A stretch of DNA of 64,000 nt, taken from positions 186,001 through 250,000 of the forward strand of contig NZ_JBGSRV010000010.1 of assembly GCF_041737375.1 (NCBI RefSeq), read 5' to 3'. The DNA is from Vampirovibrio sp041737375 (GTDB taxonomy: Bacteria; Cyanobacteriota; Vampirovibrionia; Vampirovibrionales; Vampirovibrionaceae). Shown one piece after another: positions 45,283 through 53,806 of this stretch. Position 1 is the first letter of the stretch; each line of letters starts with the position of its first letter. The translations under genes and the position numbers were made by a program. A model generated the notes under the pieces. The model searched no databases, was not told the DNA's origin, and saw only the letters and a list, made by a program, of their open reading frames with translations.

Positions 45283-45771
45283 ATGCCACTTCAATTTGGC
45301 AGTATTGTTCATTTTATTGGCCCAAACCCTAAAGTGCTAGACGCCATTCAACGCAGAAACCCGGATCATTTTTTGCACAAAAACATTATGCGTAACACCG
45401 AAGCCCTGTCTCTGTCCGGGAAAGATTTAGTGCAATTTGCCCACCACAAACTCAATGTGCACCCCCCAAAAGCACCGCTGTTAGAAATGCGTTACCCCAG
45501 CGAATTGTTAAACAAAATCAGCCGCCAAGGGCGTATTGAGCAATCTCTGTTCTGGGTGGATGCCCATCGAAAAAAAGCGCATTTTGAGCGAGAACTCAAT
45601 CAACGCCTGGAGGGAAGCAAACTAAACCCCGATCAACAAGCCCAACTTTTTTTCGACTACTATCAGGAAGCCAAGCGGGCTAAAAACGGTAAAGACGCTG
45701 ACGGCCAGGATATTTTGGAAATCGTGTTCCCCTTTCCAAAGAACGCGGACATTAAAACCTCGGGCCACTAA
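45283..45771 (+). CDS. Hypothetical protein (162 aa)
   Basis: Unrecognised, soluble and basic. AAAGGGGA precedes the ATG. It begins with a hydrophobic strand (LQFGSIVHFIGPNP), then a helical His/Lys-rich section and a C-terminal charged stretch. Its style (short, polar, no motifs) is like the proteins at 2948 and 3833. It is convergent with queG. Confidence 0.5.
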   Translation: MPLQFGSIVHFIGPNPKVLDAIQRRNPDHFLHKNIMRNTEALSLSGKDLVQFAHHKLNVHPPKAPLLEMRYPSELLNKISRQGRIEQSLFWVDAHRKKAHFERELNQRLEGSKLNPDQQAQLFFDYYQEAKRAKNGKDADGQDILEIVFPFPKNADIKTSGH

Positions 45772-45799
45772 CACACCTCACCCGGCAAGTTCTTGCAAT

Positions 45800-46783
45800 T
45801 TAAGTGGGTTCATCCACAGGCTGGCGGTGCGGGGCAGCCATGGCGATATTGCGATGCAAGCCGGCCCGCTTGGTGCGCTTCAGCGGGCTTTTTTGAAACT
45901 GCGCCCGAAAGGCCTCCTCATCTAACCCAAGCAGGGCTTCAGCCTGAGGCTTGCGGTTAAGCGGGTGGGGCTGAAAAGCAGGCTCCACTGTGGGCTGGGC
46001 AAACTTGATGTTCCAGGGGCAGACATCCTGACAAATATCGCACCCAAAAATCCAGCCCGATAAATTATCCTGAATCGCAGCCGGAAAACGCTCCCCTTTG
46101 TACTCAATGGTCCAGTAAGAAATACAGCGGTTGGCGTCTATCACCCCCTCATCCACAATGGCCTCGGTGGGGCAAGCATCGATGCACCGGCGGCAAGTGC
46201 CGCAGTGATTGGCCATGGGGGTGGCATCATAATCCAGCGCCACGTTCAGCAACAATTCTCCCAAAAAGAAAAAGGAACCCTGACCCGGTAAAATCACATT
46301 GCCATTTTTACCCATCCACCCCAAGCCAGCATTCACCGCCAGTGGTTTTTCCATAATGGGGGCGCTATCGGTTAATGCCCGCCCCTGCAAACCGGGGCAT
46401 AGCGCTTCAGCGTAAGCCAGCAACGCTTTCAAACGATCTTTGAGTACATAATGATAATCCGTGCCTCGGGCATATTTGGCAATTTTTAAGGCCTGCGGAT
46501 CGTGTGGGTCATACTCATCCGGGGTAAAGTAGTTCATGGCCACACACAGGATGGACCGGGTTTCATCCATTAAAGAAGCCGGATCCCGTCGTTTGTCGTA
46601 ATGAGTGACCATCCAGGCCATGTCCGCCTGAAAGCCCTGGCCCAGCCAGGCGCTCAGCCGCTCATCTTCCCCATTCTGGAACGGTTCCGCCGGAATAATG
46701 CCCACCTTGGCAAAGCCCAGTTGCAGGGCTTTTTCTTTCAGCAGGCGGGTCAATTCAGCAGAAGCTGGGGCGGGTGAAGTCAT
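45800..46783 (-). CDS. queG: Epoxyqueuosine reductase
   Basis: Last step of queuosine synthesis: reduces epoxyqueuosine in tRNA to queuosine with cobalamin and two 4Fe-4S clusters. Seen: the N-terminal DUF1730-type region (WLGQGFQADMAWMVTHYDKR), YARGTDYHYVLKDRLKAL, CGTCRRCIDACPTEAI for one cluster and FGCDICQDVCPWN for the other. Length 327 fits the shorter form without HEAT repeats. It needs B12, as does the NrdJ enzyme in this window. Confidence 0.94.
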   Translation of the reverse strand: MTSPAPASAELTRLLKEKALQLGFAKVGIIPAEPFQNGEDERLSAWLGQGFQADMAWMVTHYDKRRDPASLMDETRSILCVAMNYFTPDEYDPHDPQALKIAKYARGTDYHYVLKDRLKALLAYAEALCPGLQGRALTDSAPIMEKPLAVNAGLGWMGKNGNVILPGQGSFFFLGELLLNVALDYDATPMANHCGTCRRCIDACPTEAIVDEGVIDANRCISYWTIEYKGERFPAAIQDNLSGWIFGCDICQDVCPWNIKFAQPTVEPAFQPHPLNRKPQAEALLGLDEEAFRAQFQKSPLKRTKRAGLHRNIAMAAPHRQPVDEPT

Positions 46784-46842
46784 TCCCTTATTTTAATATG
46801 AGCCCGGTCATAGTACACCCTGTGCGGGTCACCAAAGCCGTA

Positions 46843-46872
46843 AAAAAGGGCACCGAAACCGATGCCCTTTTC
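46843..46872 (-). terminator. Rho-independent terminator of the KGG gene
   Basis: Stem AAAGGGCATCGG / CGGTGCCCTTT with a TTT loop, followed on the minus strand by TTTTA, 24 bases past the stop at 46896. Confidence 0.85.
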
Positions 46873-46895
46873 TTCCCCCCGAAATATGAATGGCT

Positions 46896-47108
46896 TTACT
46901 GGCTAGGTGTTTGAGCGGATGTGCGTCCCCGGCCACTGGCTTGTCCGCCTTTGCGTCCAGCCGCAGCCGCTTCTTCCGGTGTGAACTCGTGAGCGGTGCC
47001 TTTCTCATGGGCGGCACGGCCGCCTTTACTGGCAATTTCGCGCTGTTTGCTGGGGTCCATGGAGGCAAAGCCTCGTTTGCTGGTTCCGCTGCCTTGTTTG
47101 CTGGTCAT
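46896..47108 (-). CDS. KGG-repeat general stress protein
   Basis: 70-residue hydrophilic protein with two KGG-type units: REIASKGGRAAHEKGTAHEF and EEAAAAGRKGGQASG, preceded by GTSKRGFASMDPSKQ. This is the pattern of the GsiB/Con-10/YciG stress proteins, which are disordered and linked to desiccation and stress. GGGAGG precedes the ATG at 47108. Exact role here is unknown. Confidence 0.9.
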   Translation of the reverse strand: MTSKQGSGTSKRGFASMDPSKQREIASKGGRAAHEKGTAHEFTPEEAAAAGRKGGQASGRGRTSAQTPSQ

Positions 47109-47367
47109 TGTTTCCTCCCGTGCGTGCTTTAAAAACAGAAGTAACATTACTCTGTCTGTTTCATAGTCCGCAGTAGTCTTGAGGCTATTATGCGACTGCC
47201 CGGTATATATTTCAATCCGCCAAACGGCGAAACTGAACCGGACAACCGTCTAATTTTTTAATCTCAAAAGACAGGGTACCGCTCGCCTTTTGATCGACGA
47301 AAACGCTGGCCTCCGCTATGATAAGCGCAAGCGTCCCGCCCCCCAAATTAAATAAAGATACCCGACC

Positions 47368-48045
47368 ATGACCCAACCCATTCTGGATATTTCCATCCCC
47401 ATTTCCCACCACATGATTTGCTGGCCGGGCGACCCGCCGGTAAGCGTGGAACGAACGCTGGATGTTTGCTGCGGCGATCCGGCCACCGTGTCCTTTTTAA
47501 AAATGGGTTCTCATACCGGCACCCATGTGGATGCCTTTTCCCATTTCAAAGCAACGGGAAAAAGCTTAAGCACGATGGATTTATCGCCCTACATTGGCCC
47601 TGCGCTGGTGGTAGAAATTGAAGACCCCGAAAAAATCACGCTGGGAGAGTTACAGCGAAATCCGTCGTTTCTGGATTTACGCAAGGCGGAACGGGTGCTG
47701 TTTAAAACCGTCAATTCCGCCAGAGAGTGGTATCAGCAGCCGTTCAACGAGCATTTTTGTCACCTCAACCCCCACGCCGCCGATTTTTTAATTGAACTGG
47801 GCGTAAAGCTCATTGGTATTGACTACCTTTCGGTAGAGGCTTTCCACGCCAAAACCCTGTATCAGGCGGAGGCCCCCACCCATCATCGCCTCATGGACGC
47901 CGGGGTTTACATTTTGGAGGGGCTGAACCTGAAAGACGTAAAGGCCGGTTGGTATGAACTGATTTGCCTGCCCATGCGCCTTGAAAACGGAGATGGCGCA
48001 CCTGCCAGAGCCGTACTAAGACCCACCAGCCCATTGAAAGCGTAA
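47368..48045 (+). CDS. Cyclase-family metal hydrolase (kynurenine formamidase-like)
   Basis: 225 residues with the family signature HTGTHVDAFSH (about 50-60), where the His/Asp/His residues bind the metal, and a start typical of KynB (DISIPISHHMICWPGDPPVS). KynB opens N-formylkynurenine, but the family also includes other amidases and lactone-type hydrolases. It is one base apart from the KDPG aldolase gene, so a role in sugar-acid metabolism (for example lactone opening) is as likely as tryptophan breakdown (inference from context). Confidence 0.75.
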   Translation: MTQPILDISIPISHHMICWPGDPPVSVERTLDVCCGDPATVSFLKMGSHTGTHVDAFSHFKATGKSLSTMDLSPYIGPALVVEIEDPEKITLGELQRNPSFLDLRKAERVLFKTVNSAREWYQQPFNEHFCHLNPHAADFLIELGVKLIGIDYLSVEAFHAKTLYQAEAPTHHRLMDAGVYILEGLNLKDVKAGWYELICLPMRLENGDGAPARAVLRPTSPLKA

Positions 48046-48046
48046 T

Positions 48047-48727
48047 ATGGACATTGACATTGAATCCCAGCCGCTGAGACGAGAAAAAGCCCTGCAAACA
48101 CTGGGGCAAGAAAAACTGATTGGCATTGTTCGCACCGATTCGGCCGAAAGCGCCATTTGGACCAGTGGACTTTTGATTGATTGCGGCTTTCGGGCCATTG
48201 AAATTCCTTTTACAGTGCCCGAAGCGGTGGATGTGATTGAGGCCTTGACCGAAACTTACCCCGACGCCCTGATTGGGGCAGGCACCGTGATGGATTTGGA
48301 CACCTGCTATCTGGCCCTGTCCGCCGGGGCCGAATTTGTGGTGTCGCCAGCGCTGGTGGAAGCCCTCATTCCCTTTGGGCAGACCGAAGACATTTTGGTG
48401 CTGCCCGGTTGCATGACCCCCACCGAAATCTGGAGAGCCACGGAGCTAGGTGCTCTGGCCGTTAAATTTTTTCCAGCCCAATGCGCGGGGGGCGCGGATT
48501 TCATTAGTGCCATCAAAGGCCCCATGCCGCAAGTCAGTATCGTGCCCACCGGCGGCATTCAACTAGCGCATGTGTCAGGCTATCTAAAATCAGGGGCGTT
48601 GGCCGTGGGAGTGGGCGGGCCCTTGATTCCCAAGCACTTAGTGACCAAACGAGACGAAGCCGCCTTGCGGGAACTGGCCATGTCCTACCTCAGTCAGGCT
48701 CAGCCCCCGATGGATCGTTCCGTTTGA
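48047..48727 (+). CDS. eda: KDPG/KHG aldolase
   Basis: Splits 2-keto-3-deoxy-6-phosphogluconate into pyruvate and glyceraldehyde 3-phosphate. Seen: R29 in GIVRT, E52 in AIEIPF, GAGTV (78-82), PGCMTPTEIWRA, Schiff-base K140 in AVKFFPA and VPTGG. Length 226 is normal. The gene is one base behind the cyclase-family gene and 102 bases ahead of the dehydratase, in the same direction. Confidence 0.93.
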   Translation: MDIDIESQPLRREKALQTLGQEKLIGIVRTDSAESAIWTSGLLIDCGFRAIEIPFTVPEAVDVIEALTETYPDALIGAGTVMDLDTCYLALSAGAEFVVSPALVEALIPFGQTEDILVLPGCMTPTEIWRATELGALAVKFFPAQCAGGADFISAIKGPMPQVSIVPTGGIQLAHVSGYLKSGALAVGVGGPLIPKHLVTKRDEAALRELAMSYLSQAQPPMDRSV

Positions 48728-48829
48728 GCGCCCGTTTGCAGCATACAAAAATAAAAGCGTGGCTCGCCTAAAACAGCCCAGCCTTCGCACCAGCAGTTAA
48801 AAGATGAACGATTTGGAGCCGTCCACACC

Positions 48830-50584
48830 ATGAACCCCATCAACCCCGTTAGCCAGCAAGGGCGGCAACAATCACCCGAGGCGGACTCCCTACGGATGGG
48901 CTGTGGCTGGGGCAGACAGGAAACCGATAAAGCCTGGATTCTGGTGGAAACCACCCACGGGGACTCTCACCCCGGCTCTATTCATCTGGGAGAACTGGCC
49001 CAGTTTGTGGACAAGGGCATTATCAGCGTCGGTGGCACCCCCGCCCATTACACTTGCACCGATATTTGTGACGGTATCGCCCAAGGCACGGCCGGACAGC
49101 ATTATTCCCTGCCTTCCCGTGAAGTGATGGTGATGGCCTGTGAAATGCATGCCAAGGCCGGACATTTTGACGGGGCCGTGTTCCTTTCGGGCTGCGACAA
49201 GTCCCTGCCCGCCCACCTGATTGCCATGCTCCGGCTGAACCTGCCCGCTCTGGTGGTGCCCGGCGGGGTTATGGAGGCAGGCCCGGAAGGCTTTACCCTG
49301 GAAGGCGTTGGCACCATTTACGCCCAAAAACGCCGGGGCGAAATAGATGAGGCCAGCTATGAATTTTTGCGCTCCGGGGCCTGCCCTTCTGCGGGATCTT
49401 GCGCCTTTTTTGGCACGGCGGCCACCATGCAGCTGCTGTCAGAGGCCATGGGCCTGGCTATGCCAGCCACGGCCTTAATTCCGGCCCACTTAAACGCCTT
49501 AAAAGACGCCGCCCGTCAGGCCGGAAAACGGGTATTTGAGCTGATTGCGGAAGACTTACGCCCCCGCCAAATTTTCACGCAAGCGGCTCTGGAAAACGCC
49601 CTGATCGTGCATGCGGCCACCGGCGGCTCCACCAACGCGCTCATCCATTTGGCGGCCATGGCCCGAGAAGCGGGACTTCAGTTTTCTTACGAGCGTATTA
49701 ATGAAATCAACCAGCAAGTGCCGTTTATCCTCAATTTAAAGCCCTCTGGCAAATTCACCTCCGATAAAATCTGGTACGCGGGCGGGGTTTACCGAATTTT
49801 AAAGGAACTGAAGGGCTTTTTAAATCTGGATGCGCTAACAGTGACCGGCCTTACGCTGGGGCAAAATCTGGAAGTACTTGAGAAAACCGGCCATTTTATA
49901 AACATGCCTCATTTTTTAAGCAACTATGGGGGAAAACCCGAAGACCTCATCCGCCCAATTCACAATCCGCTGAGGCCGGAAGGTGCCATTCGCATTTTAA
50001 AAGGCAATCTGGCCCCGGAAGGCGCCGTGATCAAAACCTCGGCCCTGTCTGCCGAGATGCGACGCTTTCGAGGCAAGGCCAAAGTGTTTAACAATCAGGA
50101 TGATGCCCGTGAAGCCGTGCTTACTGGCAAAATCCATCCGGGCGATGCCATTGTGATTCGCTACGAAGGCCCTGCCGCCACCGGCATGCCGGAGCAATTC
50201 TACATTACGGAAGCCATCGCTTCCAACCCCCTGCTGGCCACCAGTACGGTGCTGATTACAGATGGCCGCTTCTCCGGGGCGACCCGTGGCCCCGCCATTG
50301 GGCATGTGGCACCCGAAGCAGCCCGTGGCGGCCCCATTGCTACGCTGAACGATGGAGATTTACTGGAATTTGATCTGGACACGAACGCTTTGAATATAAT
50401 AGGAATGAATGGGCAAGAACTGCCCACCGACGACCTGGATCGCATCATGCAAGATCGTCGGAATCAGTTAGAGAGAGCAGATCAAAAGCCCTCACCCCGA
50501 TACCAGAACGGGCTGTTGGGCTTGTATTGTCGCTATGCCTTGTCAGCAAGCGAAGGAGGCGGATTATCGACATCATCTCCATAG
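48830..50584 (+). CDS. IlvD/Edd-family dehydratase
   Basis: 584-residue Fe-S enzyme of the dihydroxyacid/6-phosphogluconate/sugar-acid dehydratase family. Seen: DICDGIAQGTAGQHYSLPSR, FLSGCDKSLPAHL, SGACPSAGSCAFFGTAATMQ, HAATGGSTNALIHL and DGRFSGATRGPAIGHVAPEA. The three cysteines are those of a 2Fe-2S or 4Fe-4S cluster. Context (aldolase, PfkB-type kinase) argues for a gluconate or other aldonate dehydratase, rather than IlvD in branched-chain synthesis. GGAG lies 11 bases before the ATG. Confidence 0.85.
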   Translation: MNPINPVSQQGRQQSPEADSLRMGCGWGRQETDKAWILVETTHGDSHPGSIHLGELAQFVDKGIISVGGTPAHYTCTDICDGIAQGTAGQHYSLPSREVMVMACEMHAKAGHFDGAVFLSGCDKSLPAHLIAMLRLNLPALVVPGGVMEAGPEGFTLEGVGTIYAQKRRGEIDEASYEFLRSGACPSAGSCAFFGTAATMQLLSEAMGLAMPATALIPAHLNALKDAARQAGKRVFELIAEDLRPRQIFTQAALENALIVHAATGGSTNALIHLAAMAREAGLQFSYERINEINQQVPFILNLKPSGKFTSDKIWYAGGVYRILKELKGFLNLDALTVTGLTLGQNLEVLEKTGHFINMPHFLSNYGGKPEDLIRPIHNPLRPEGAIRILKGNLAPEGAVIKTSALSAEMRRFRGKAKVFNNQDDAREAVLTGKIHPGDAIVIRYEGPAATGMPEQFYITEAIASNPLLATSTVLITDGRFSGATRGPAIGHVAPEAARGGPIATLNDGDLLEFDLDTNALNIIGMNGQELPTDDLDRIMQDRRNQLERADQKPSPRYQNGLLGLYCRYALSASEGGGLSTSSP

Positions 50585-51492
50585 GTGAAGCGATGCTGGA
50601 ACTCTCCTGCGAAGGGGATCTCCAAACCACACGGGCCTTCACGCGCGGCTTTGGCGGCGATACCTTAAACACGGCTGTCGCTGCGACCAGACTGGGTTCC
50701 AAAGTGACCTATATTACCCGCATGGGCAACGATCCCTTTGCCATGGCCCTTCAGGAAATGATTTTAAAAGAAGGCATTCAGATCTCGCCCAAGCGCCCCA
50801 CCCGAGGCACCACCGGCCTGTATTTCGCCGCCGTGGATAGCGAAGGGCAACGCGACTTTGTGTATTACCGCCAAAAAAGCGCCGCCACCTTGCTGTCGCC
50901 AGAAGACATTAGTGTGGACCTGATTAAAAGCAGTAAAGTGGTTTACTCATCGGGCATTACCATGGCCATTTCCGATAGCGCCCGCCAAGCGACCGTCAAA
51001 GCATTTACGATAGCCCGTGAACACGGCATTATGACCGCCTTTGACCCCAACTACCGGGAAGGTCTCTGGCAAAGCGAGGAAAAGCTGGTCGATGCCCTAA
51101 ATGAAATTTTGCCACTGGTCGATGTGTTTCTGCCCTCCTTTCCCGATGACACCGCCAGCATGATCAACTTCAACAAGCCGCAACAGGTGGTCGATTACTT
51201 TTTGTTTAAGGGCGTGAAACTGGTGGTGGTTAAAGTGGGGGCCCAAGGCTGCTATTTGGGCTATAAGCGAGAAGTTCAACACATCCCGGCCATGTCCATC
51301 AAAGCCGTTGATACCACGGGAGCCGGTGACGCTTTTAACGGTGGCTTCCTGCACGGACTTTGCACCGAGGAAAGCCTGCTTAACTGCGCCAAGCTGGGCA
51401 TTACCACCGCCAGCCTCAAGGTCCTCAACCGAGGCTCGGCCATTGCCATGCCCTCCAAAGAGGCGGTTTACAGTCGGGCCTTCAGCTATTAA
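50566..51492 (+). CDS. kdgK: PfkB-family kinase, probable 2-keto-3-deoxygluconate kinase, non-AUG start
   Basis: About 308 residues. Seen: FGGDTLNTAVAATRLG near the start, DFVYYRQKSAATLLSPEDI (a pattern typical of KDG kinases), and the C-terminal VDTTGAGDAFNGGFLHG with the catalytic Asp. The coding frame has no ATG or GTG at the right place; AGGAGG at 50554-50559 puts the start at ATC (50566) or ATT (50563), giving the expected MDIISIGEAM start. A TTG at 50527 has no good ribosome site. It overlaps the dehydratase end by 19 bases, implying coupling. Confidence 0.85.
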   Translation: MDIISIGEAMLELSCEGDLQTTRAFTRGFGGDTLNTAVAATRLGSKVTYITRMGNDPFAMALQEMILKEGIQISPKRPTRGTTGLYFAAVDSEGQRDFVYYRQKSAATLLSPEDISVDLIKSSKVVYSSGITMAISDSARQATVKAFTIAREHGIMTAFDPNYREGLWQSEEKLVDALNEILPLVDVFLPSFPDDTASMINFNKPQQVVDYFLFKGVKLVVVKVGAQGCYLGYKREVQHIPAMSIKAVDTTGAGDAFNGGFLHGLCTEESLLNCAKLGITTASLKVLNRGSAIAMPSKEAVYSRAFSY

Positions 51493-51931
51493 AAGCCTGT
51501 AAAACCTGTTGTGGGCTGGCCTGCTTTTGGGCGAACACAATTTTTTTGCGGGCATCCAGCCCATACACCGCTCGGCCAGTTACGAATTTAGGCACCCACG
51601 CCGCTTTATAAAAGGTAGATTGCCGACAACACTGGTCAAACAACAACGGGAAAGAGACGTTCAGCCGTTGCCCCAAGTGAAACAGCTTTTCCCAATTGAG
51701 GCTACAAAGCGCCAAAACCTGCACATTGGCATCCAAAAATTGCGAATGAGCGTCCCGGTAGGATTGCAGCAAAGCCAAGTCTTCTTTCAGCCAGTCGGAA
51801 GCAAAAAACAGCAGCACGGTCCCTTTTTGATTCGCAAAATCGCCAAGCCCCACACTGTGAGCTTGATGATCCAGCAGCCGAAAATCAGGCACCATGGCCC
51901 CAATAGGCAGCAAAGTAGTGGGTAAAAACAT
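51482..51931 (-). CDS. Redoxin-fold protein lacking the peroxidatic cysteine
   Basis: 149 residues with the AhpC/TSA-Redoxin layout: GAMVPDFRLLDHQAHSVGL, then VLLFFASDWLKEDLALLQSY. In active peroxiredoxins this last motif has Cys after P/T; here it reads DWLKED with no cysteine. Cysteines occur elsewhere (LALCSLNW, FDQCC), so a different role or mechanism is likely. It overlaps the convergent kinase gene by 11 bases. Confidence 0.65.
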   Translation of the reverse strand: MFLPTTLLPIGAMVPDFRLLDHQAHSVGLGDFANQKGTVLLFFASDWLKEDLALLQSYRDAHSQFLDANVQVLALCSLNWEKLFHLGQRLNVSFPLLFDQCCRQSTFYKAAWVPKFVTGRAVYGLDARKKIVFAQKQASPQQVLQAFNS

Positions 51932-52270
51932 GCCAGCAAGCCATCCAAATCAACAGGCGTCATCACAAAACGCTTTCAAACTCTAACATAGTCTTGAGGG
52001 GCCACGGTCGTCAACTCAGTCCAGCAATTTTCTCAACCCAAGCTAAATTTTCAAAGATGCCATTCTCAAATGATCAGTCGCATCTGAATTCAGCCAACAC
52101 CCTTTAAAAGAAGCCGAGCATACCCATTGAGAACCTTCATGCCCTTAAAATCCAGCAAGGTGGCACTTTAAAGTATGAAGCCTTAAAAGTGCGGCTTGAA
52201 AACAGAGGGCTTCAGGCATACAATAAGGCCATTGTTATTGTCTGGTTTATCATCATAGGAGATTGTACAA
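51932..52270. other. Intergenic region upstream of the peroxiredoxin gene
   Basis: 339 bases with no supported gene. It carries the promoters of two divergent redoxin-fold genes. No OxyR/PerR-type box is recognised by eye. Confidence 0.35.
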
Positions 52271-52795
52271 ATGGTTGCACAAATTGGCAAACAAGCGCCT
52301 GAATTTACAGCCGCCGCTTTCCACGAAGGCAAAATCACCGAAGTTTCTTTGAAACAGTACAGCGGCAAATGGGTCGTCCTGTTTTTCTGGCCCTTGGACT
52401 TTACCTTTGTCTGCCCAACTGAAATTCAGGGCTTCAACGACAAAAAAGCCGAGTTCGACAAGCTGAACGCCCAAATCATCGGCGCCAGCGTAGACAGCGT
52501 TCACTCCCACAAAGCCTGGAGCGAAGGCGCGCTGGGTCAAATGAACTACCCCATGGTTTCCGATATCAACCACCGCATCAGCCGTGACTATGGCGTGTTG
52601 CTGGAAGATAAAGGCATCAGCCTGCGTGGCTTGTTCCTGATTGACCCCGATGGCGTTCTGCGTAGCTACCTGGTCAACGATTTGGCCGTAGGCCGTAACG
52701 TGGATGAAGTCATCCGCTTGTTGCAAGCCTTCCAGTCTGGCGAATTGTGTCCAGTAGGCTGGAAACCCGGCGCTCAAACCCTCGGCAAAGCCTAG
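52271..52795 (+). CDS. 2-Cys peroxiredoxin
   Basis: 174-residue AhpC/Prx1-type thiol peroxidase that reduces H2O2 and organic peroxides. The peroxidatic cysteine is C48 in LDFTFVCPTE and the resolving cysteine C160 in GELCPVGWKPGA. Reduction would come from thioredoxin/thioredoxin reductase; a trxB gene is at 60251. The tail is short (TLGKA) and lacks the YF motif linked to over-oxidation sensitivity. AGGAG precedes the ATG. Followed by a terminator. Confidence 0.93.
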   Translation: MVAQIGKQAPEFTAAAFHEGKITEVSLKQYSGKWVVLFFWPLDFTFVCPTEIQGFNDKKAEFDKLNAQIIGASVDSVHSHKAWSEGALGQMNYPMVSDINHRISRDYGVLLEDKGISLRGLFLIDPDGVLRSYLVNDLAVGRNVDEVIRLLQAFQSGELCPVGWKPGAQTLGKA

Positions 52796-52818
52796 GTTTT
52801 ACACTTAAAAAATAGTTT

Positions 52819-52853
52819 AAAGGCTCGATAGCGTCCGTTATCGGGCCTTTATT
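52819..52853 (+). terminator. Rho-independent terminator after the peroxiredoxin gene
   Basis: Twelve-base stem AAAGGCTCGATA / TATCGGGCCTTT (one G-T pair), loop of eight, followed by ATTCTGTTC. Confidence 0.8.
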
Positions 52854-52941
52854 CTGTTCTTCATTTTTCCTTCACTCACACAGACCATTAGCCGTTCTCT
52901 TTTAACAGTAAGCCATCCAGACTACTCAACCTCCCAAACAC

Positions 52942-52977
52942 AAAGAAGCCTCTTCTTAATGCGGAAGAGGCTTCTTT
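52942..52977 (-). terminator. Rho-independent terminator after rplA
   Basis: Perfect stem AAAGAAGCCTCTTC / GAAGAGGCTTCTTT with an 8-base loop, 21 bases past the rplA stop on the minus strand. It ends the secE-nusG-rplK-rplA block before any rplJ. Confidence 0.88.
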
Positions 52978-52998
52978 CAGTTGAAAAATTATTAAGAT

Positions 52999-53730
52999 TT
53001 AGTTGGCCAGATAATCCCGAATCTCGACACTCAGCTTGGAAGGATCCAGCTTGATGCTAGGCCCCATGGTGGAGGTCAGATAAATGGATTTCACATAGGT
53101 GCCTTTAGCGGCGGCAGGCTTGGCGCGCAAAATGGCATCGTACAAGGTGGAGAAGTTCTTCAGGATTTGCTCTTCGGAGAACTTTTTGCCTTTACCAATG
53201 GCGGTGTGCACAATCCCTTGCTTATCAGCCCGGAATTCCACTTTACCGGCTTTCACTTCTTTAATGGCCTGAGCCACATCGAAGGTAACGGTGCCAGTTT
53301 TGGGGTTGGGCATCAGGCCCTTGGGACCCAACACTTTACCCAATTTACCCAACAATGCCATGGCATCGGGGGTGGCAATCAAGACATCAAAATCCAACCA
53401 GTTTTCTTTTTCCATTTTTTCTACCAAATCTTCGCTACCCGCGAAGTCGGCGCCTGCGTTTCTGGCTTCGTTTACTTTTTCGCCTTTGGCGATAACAGCA
53501 ACACGAACCGTTTTGCCGGTGCCTTCTGGCAGAACAACGGTACTACGAACCTGTTGATCGGCGTGTTTAACGTTAATCCCCAAACGAATGTGGGTTTCAA
53601 CGGTTTCATCAAATTTAGCATGCTCCAGCGCTTGCTTTAAGAGGGAAACACCTTCTTTAATACCAACAGGCTGGGTGGCGGCACCCATAATTTCCTGAAA
53701 GTGCTTTTGGCGTTTGGATAATTTGGCCAT
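52999..53730 (-). CDS. rplA: Ribosomal protein L1
   Basis: 243 residues (family about 230-235). It contains the L1 RNA-binding signatures: VRVAVIAKGEKVNEARNAGA, LGKVLGPKGLMPNPKTGTVT and KAGKVEFRADKQGIVH. L1 binds the L1 stalk of 23S rRNA and often represses its own operon. It follows rplK by 76 bases and is followed by a terminator, so rplJ-rplL do not follow as in most bacteria. Confidence 0.97.
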   Translation of the reverse strand: MAKLSKRQKHFQEIMGAATQPVGIKEGVSLLKQALEHAKFDETVETHIRLGINVKHADQQVRSTVVLPEGTGKTVRVAVIAKGEKVNEARNAGADFAGSEDLVEKMEKENWLDFDVLIATPDAMALLGKLGKVLGPKGLMPNPKTGTVTFDVAQAIKEVKAGKVEFRADKQGIVHTAIGKGKKFSEEQILKNFSTLYDAILRAKPAAAKGTYVKSIYLTSTMGPSIKLDPSKLSVEIRDYLAN

Positions 53731-53806
53731 TTTTTCAACTCCTTGTGGTCAGGCAATTGCCGAGGGCAATCTTCCACATTGATGACTAACAAATAACGAA
53801 AGGGGA

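Noticed and set aside
47212..47412. 66-codon minus-strand frame whose end (FEIKKLDGCPVQFRRLAD) looks protein-like
   Set aside because: It covers the promoter and start of the cyclase-family gene and has no usable start codon after its only GGAGG.
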